DNA of 64,000 nucleotides from Paraclostridium bifermentans (GTDB lineage Bacteria > Bacillota > Clostridia > Peptostreptococcales > Peptostreptococcaceae), in contig NZ_CP079737.1 in assembly GCF_019916025.1 (NCBI RefSeq), forward strand, positions 992,001 to 1,056,000. Reading direction: 5' to 3'. Under the pieces are notes generated by a model. That model did not search any database. It saw only the letters and a program-made list of their open reading frames with translations, and had not been told where the DNA came from. Shown here piece by piece: positions 63,160-64,000 of the stretch. How positions within the stretch are numbered: position 1 is the first letter of the stretch; every line of letters begins with the position of its first letter. The translations under genes and the position numbers were made by a program.

Positions 63160-64000
63160 GTGGAGAGTATAAAAAGCATTGAAAAACCTAAAAAATTATG
63201 GAATAAAAACTTTTTTTTATTGTGGCAAGGTCAGTTAGTTTCGTGTCTTGGGGACGCATTTTACTCTATGGCTTTAGGGTTTTGGGTTCTAGATAAAACA
63301 GGGTCATCATCTATAATGGGAATATTGATGGCAGCTATAAGCTTACCTAGAATTATAATTGGGCCTTTTGCAGGAGTTATAGTAGATAGATTTGATAGAA
63401 AAAAGATGATAATTTTAGGAGATCTAATAAGGGGAATAGGAATTTTATTTGTAGGGTATGCAGCATATAAAAACATATTAGAAGTTTGGATGGTTATTTT
63501 AATTGGAGTAATATGTGGTATATGTTCTGCATTTTTCAATCCGGCAATAAGTTCAGTTATTCCAGATTTAGTTTCTAATGATAACATAGTAAAAGCAAAC
63601 TCAGCACAGCAAATGGCCGTGTCAACAACAAGTCTAGTAGGTAGCCTTTCAGGTGGGTTTATATATTCAATTCTTGGAGCTTCAGTTATGTTTATATTTA
63701 ATGGAATAAGTTATATCATATCAACTGTAACTGAAATGTTTATAAATATACCTAAAGTAGAGCAAAAAGAATCAAAATTGACATTTAGAGAAGATTTTAA
63801 AGAAGGACTAAATTTTACATTTGGTTTTAGGGGATTAGTGGTATTGCTTGCTGTATGTTTTGCGTTAAATTTTTTCTTTGCTATTTTTTCGATACTTTTA
63901 AGACCATGGTTTATGATGGAAGAATCTTTGGGAGTGGCAAGATATGGAGTTATATCTGCTTTCCAAAGTATAGGAATGATTGTAGCAAGTATATTACTTA
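63160..64000 (+). CDS. MFS efflux transporter (partial, runs off the window)
   Basis: At least 280 codons, open at the window end. It starts at GTG 63160 with AAAGGCGG upstream. The opening WNKNFFLLWQGQLVSCLGDAFYSMALGFWVLD and the motif A stretch GPFAGVIVDRFDRKKMIILGDLIRG place it in the MFS drug-efflux group that includes macrolide exporters (MefA-like). About seven hydrophobic segments are visible before the edge. Substrate is unknown. Confidence 0.88.
   Translation, partial: MESIKSIEKPKKLWNKNFFLLWQGQLVSCLGDAFYSMALGFWVLDKTGSSSIMGILMAAISLPRIIIGPFAGVIVDRFDRKKMIILGDLIRGIGILFVGYAAYKNILEVWMVILIGVICGICSAFFNPAISSVIPDLVSNDNIVKANSAQQMAVSTTSLVGSLSGGFIYSILGASVMFIFNGISYIISTVTEMFINIPKVEQKESKLTFREDFKEGLNFTFGFRGLVVLLAVCFALNFFFAIFSILLRPWFMMEESLGVARYGVISAFQSIGMIVASILL

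Noticed and set aside
1-64000. CRISPR array, prophage, insertion sequence, tRNA or rRNA
   Set aside because: Read for regularly spaced repeats, transposase-like or phage-like proteins and tRNA-like cloverleafs; none was recognised by eye. A tRNAscan or IS search could still find short or decayed examples.

Overview
This window looks like chromosome from a low-GC anaerobic Firmicute of the Peptostreptococcaceae (the Clostridioides / Paeniclostridium / Paraclostridium / Romboutsia group). That placement is an inference from the AT-rich sequence, the clostridial gene types (selenocysteine formate dehydrogenase with an [FeFe] hydrogenase, GGGtGRT protein, DUF3787-like protein, sigma-V/RsiV, sporulation-type promoters) and the gene order. 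No rRNA, tRNA, CRISPR array, phage or insertion sequence was recognised.

Layout. 0-7 kb: a P2-type cation ATPase, an orphan OppA-like lipoprotein whose two halves are in swapped order (circular permutation), a small helical protein and an APC transporter. 7.4-17.1 kb: a formate/hydrogen/molybdenum block made of selenoprotein fdhF, moeA, a mobB-fdhD fusion, two four-cluster ferredoxins around an [FeFe] hydrogenase (the subunit set of a hydrogen-dependent CO2 reductase or soluble formate hydrogenlyase), modA, modB, moaC and a MOSC protein. 17.2-20.2 kb: an SH3/3D wall protein behind two WalR-like boxes, and a DAACS symporter. 20.2-24.7 kb: a TPP riboswitch and a thiamine salvage operon (thiD, thiM, tenA, thiT, thiE, second thiT). 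25.7-29 kb: an M-box Mg2+ riboswitch, a 47-codon ORF and mgtA. 29-33.4 kb: a standalone 5'-3' exonuclease, a mobA + MOSC pair bounded by inverted intergenic repeats, and brnQ behind an apparent leader-peptide attenuator. 33.9-46 kb: APC transporter, class III cyclase-like protein, PLP enzyme, sigV-rsiV plus a 31-aa membrane peptide, pckA, hpf, K+ channel, an HdeD/papain-like fusion, DUF898-like and HlyD-like proteins. 46-53.3 kb: three Cys-rich or coiled proteins behind sigma-K-like promoters, a NifU-like/GGGtGRT pair, a nitrogenase component 1-like protein and an amidase. 53.4-61.3 kb: kdpABCDE. 61.3-64 kb: an orphan Fur-box promoter, flavodoxin with Fur boxes, RNase H, and an MFS transporter running off the window end.

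The genes form a few physiological groups: formate/H2 metabolism with its Mo-cofactor supply; ion homeostasis (Mg2+ through M-box/mgtA, K+ through Kdp and a channel, Fe through Fur); vitamin B1 salvage; envelope stress and wall turnover (sigV/rsiV, WalR-like boxes, 3D and amidase proteins); and spore-coat-like proteins. The observations most worth following up are the circularly permuted OppA, the seven-arm alternative-pairing leader of brnQ, the orphan Fur promoter with its own terminator, the mobA-MOSC cassette between inverted repeats, and the paired WalR-like boxes.

All homology statements come from reading motifs; no database search was run.
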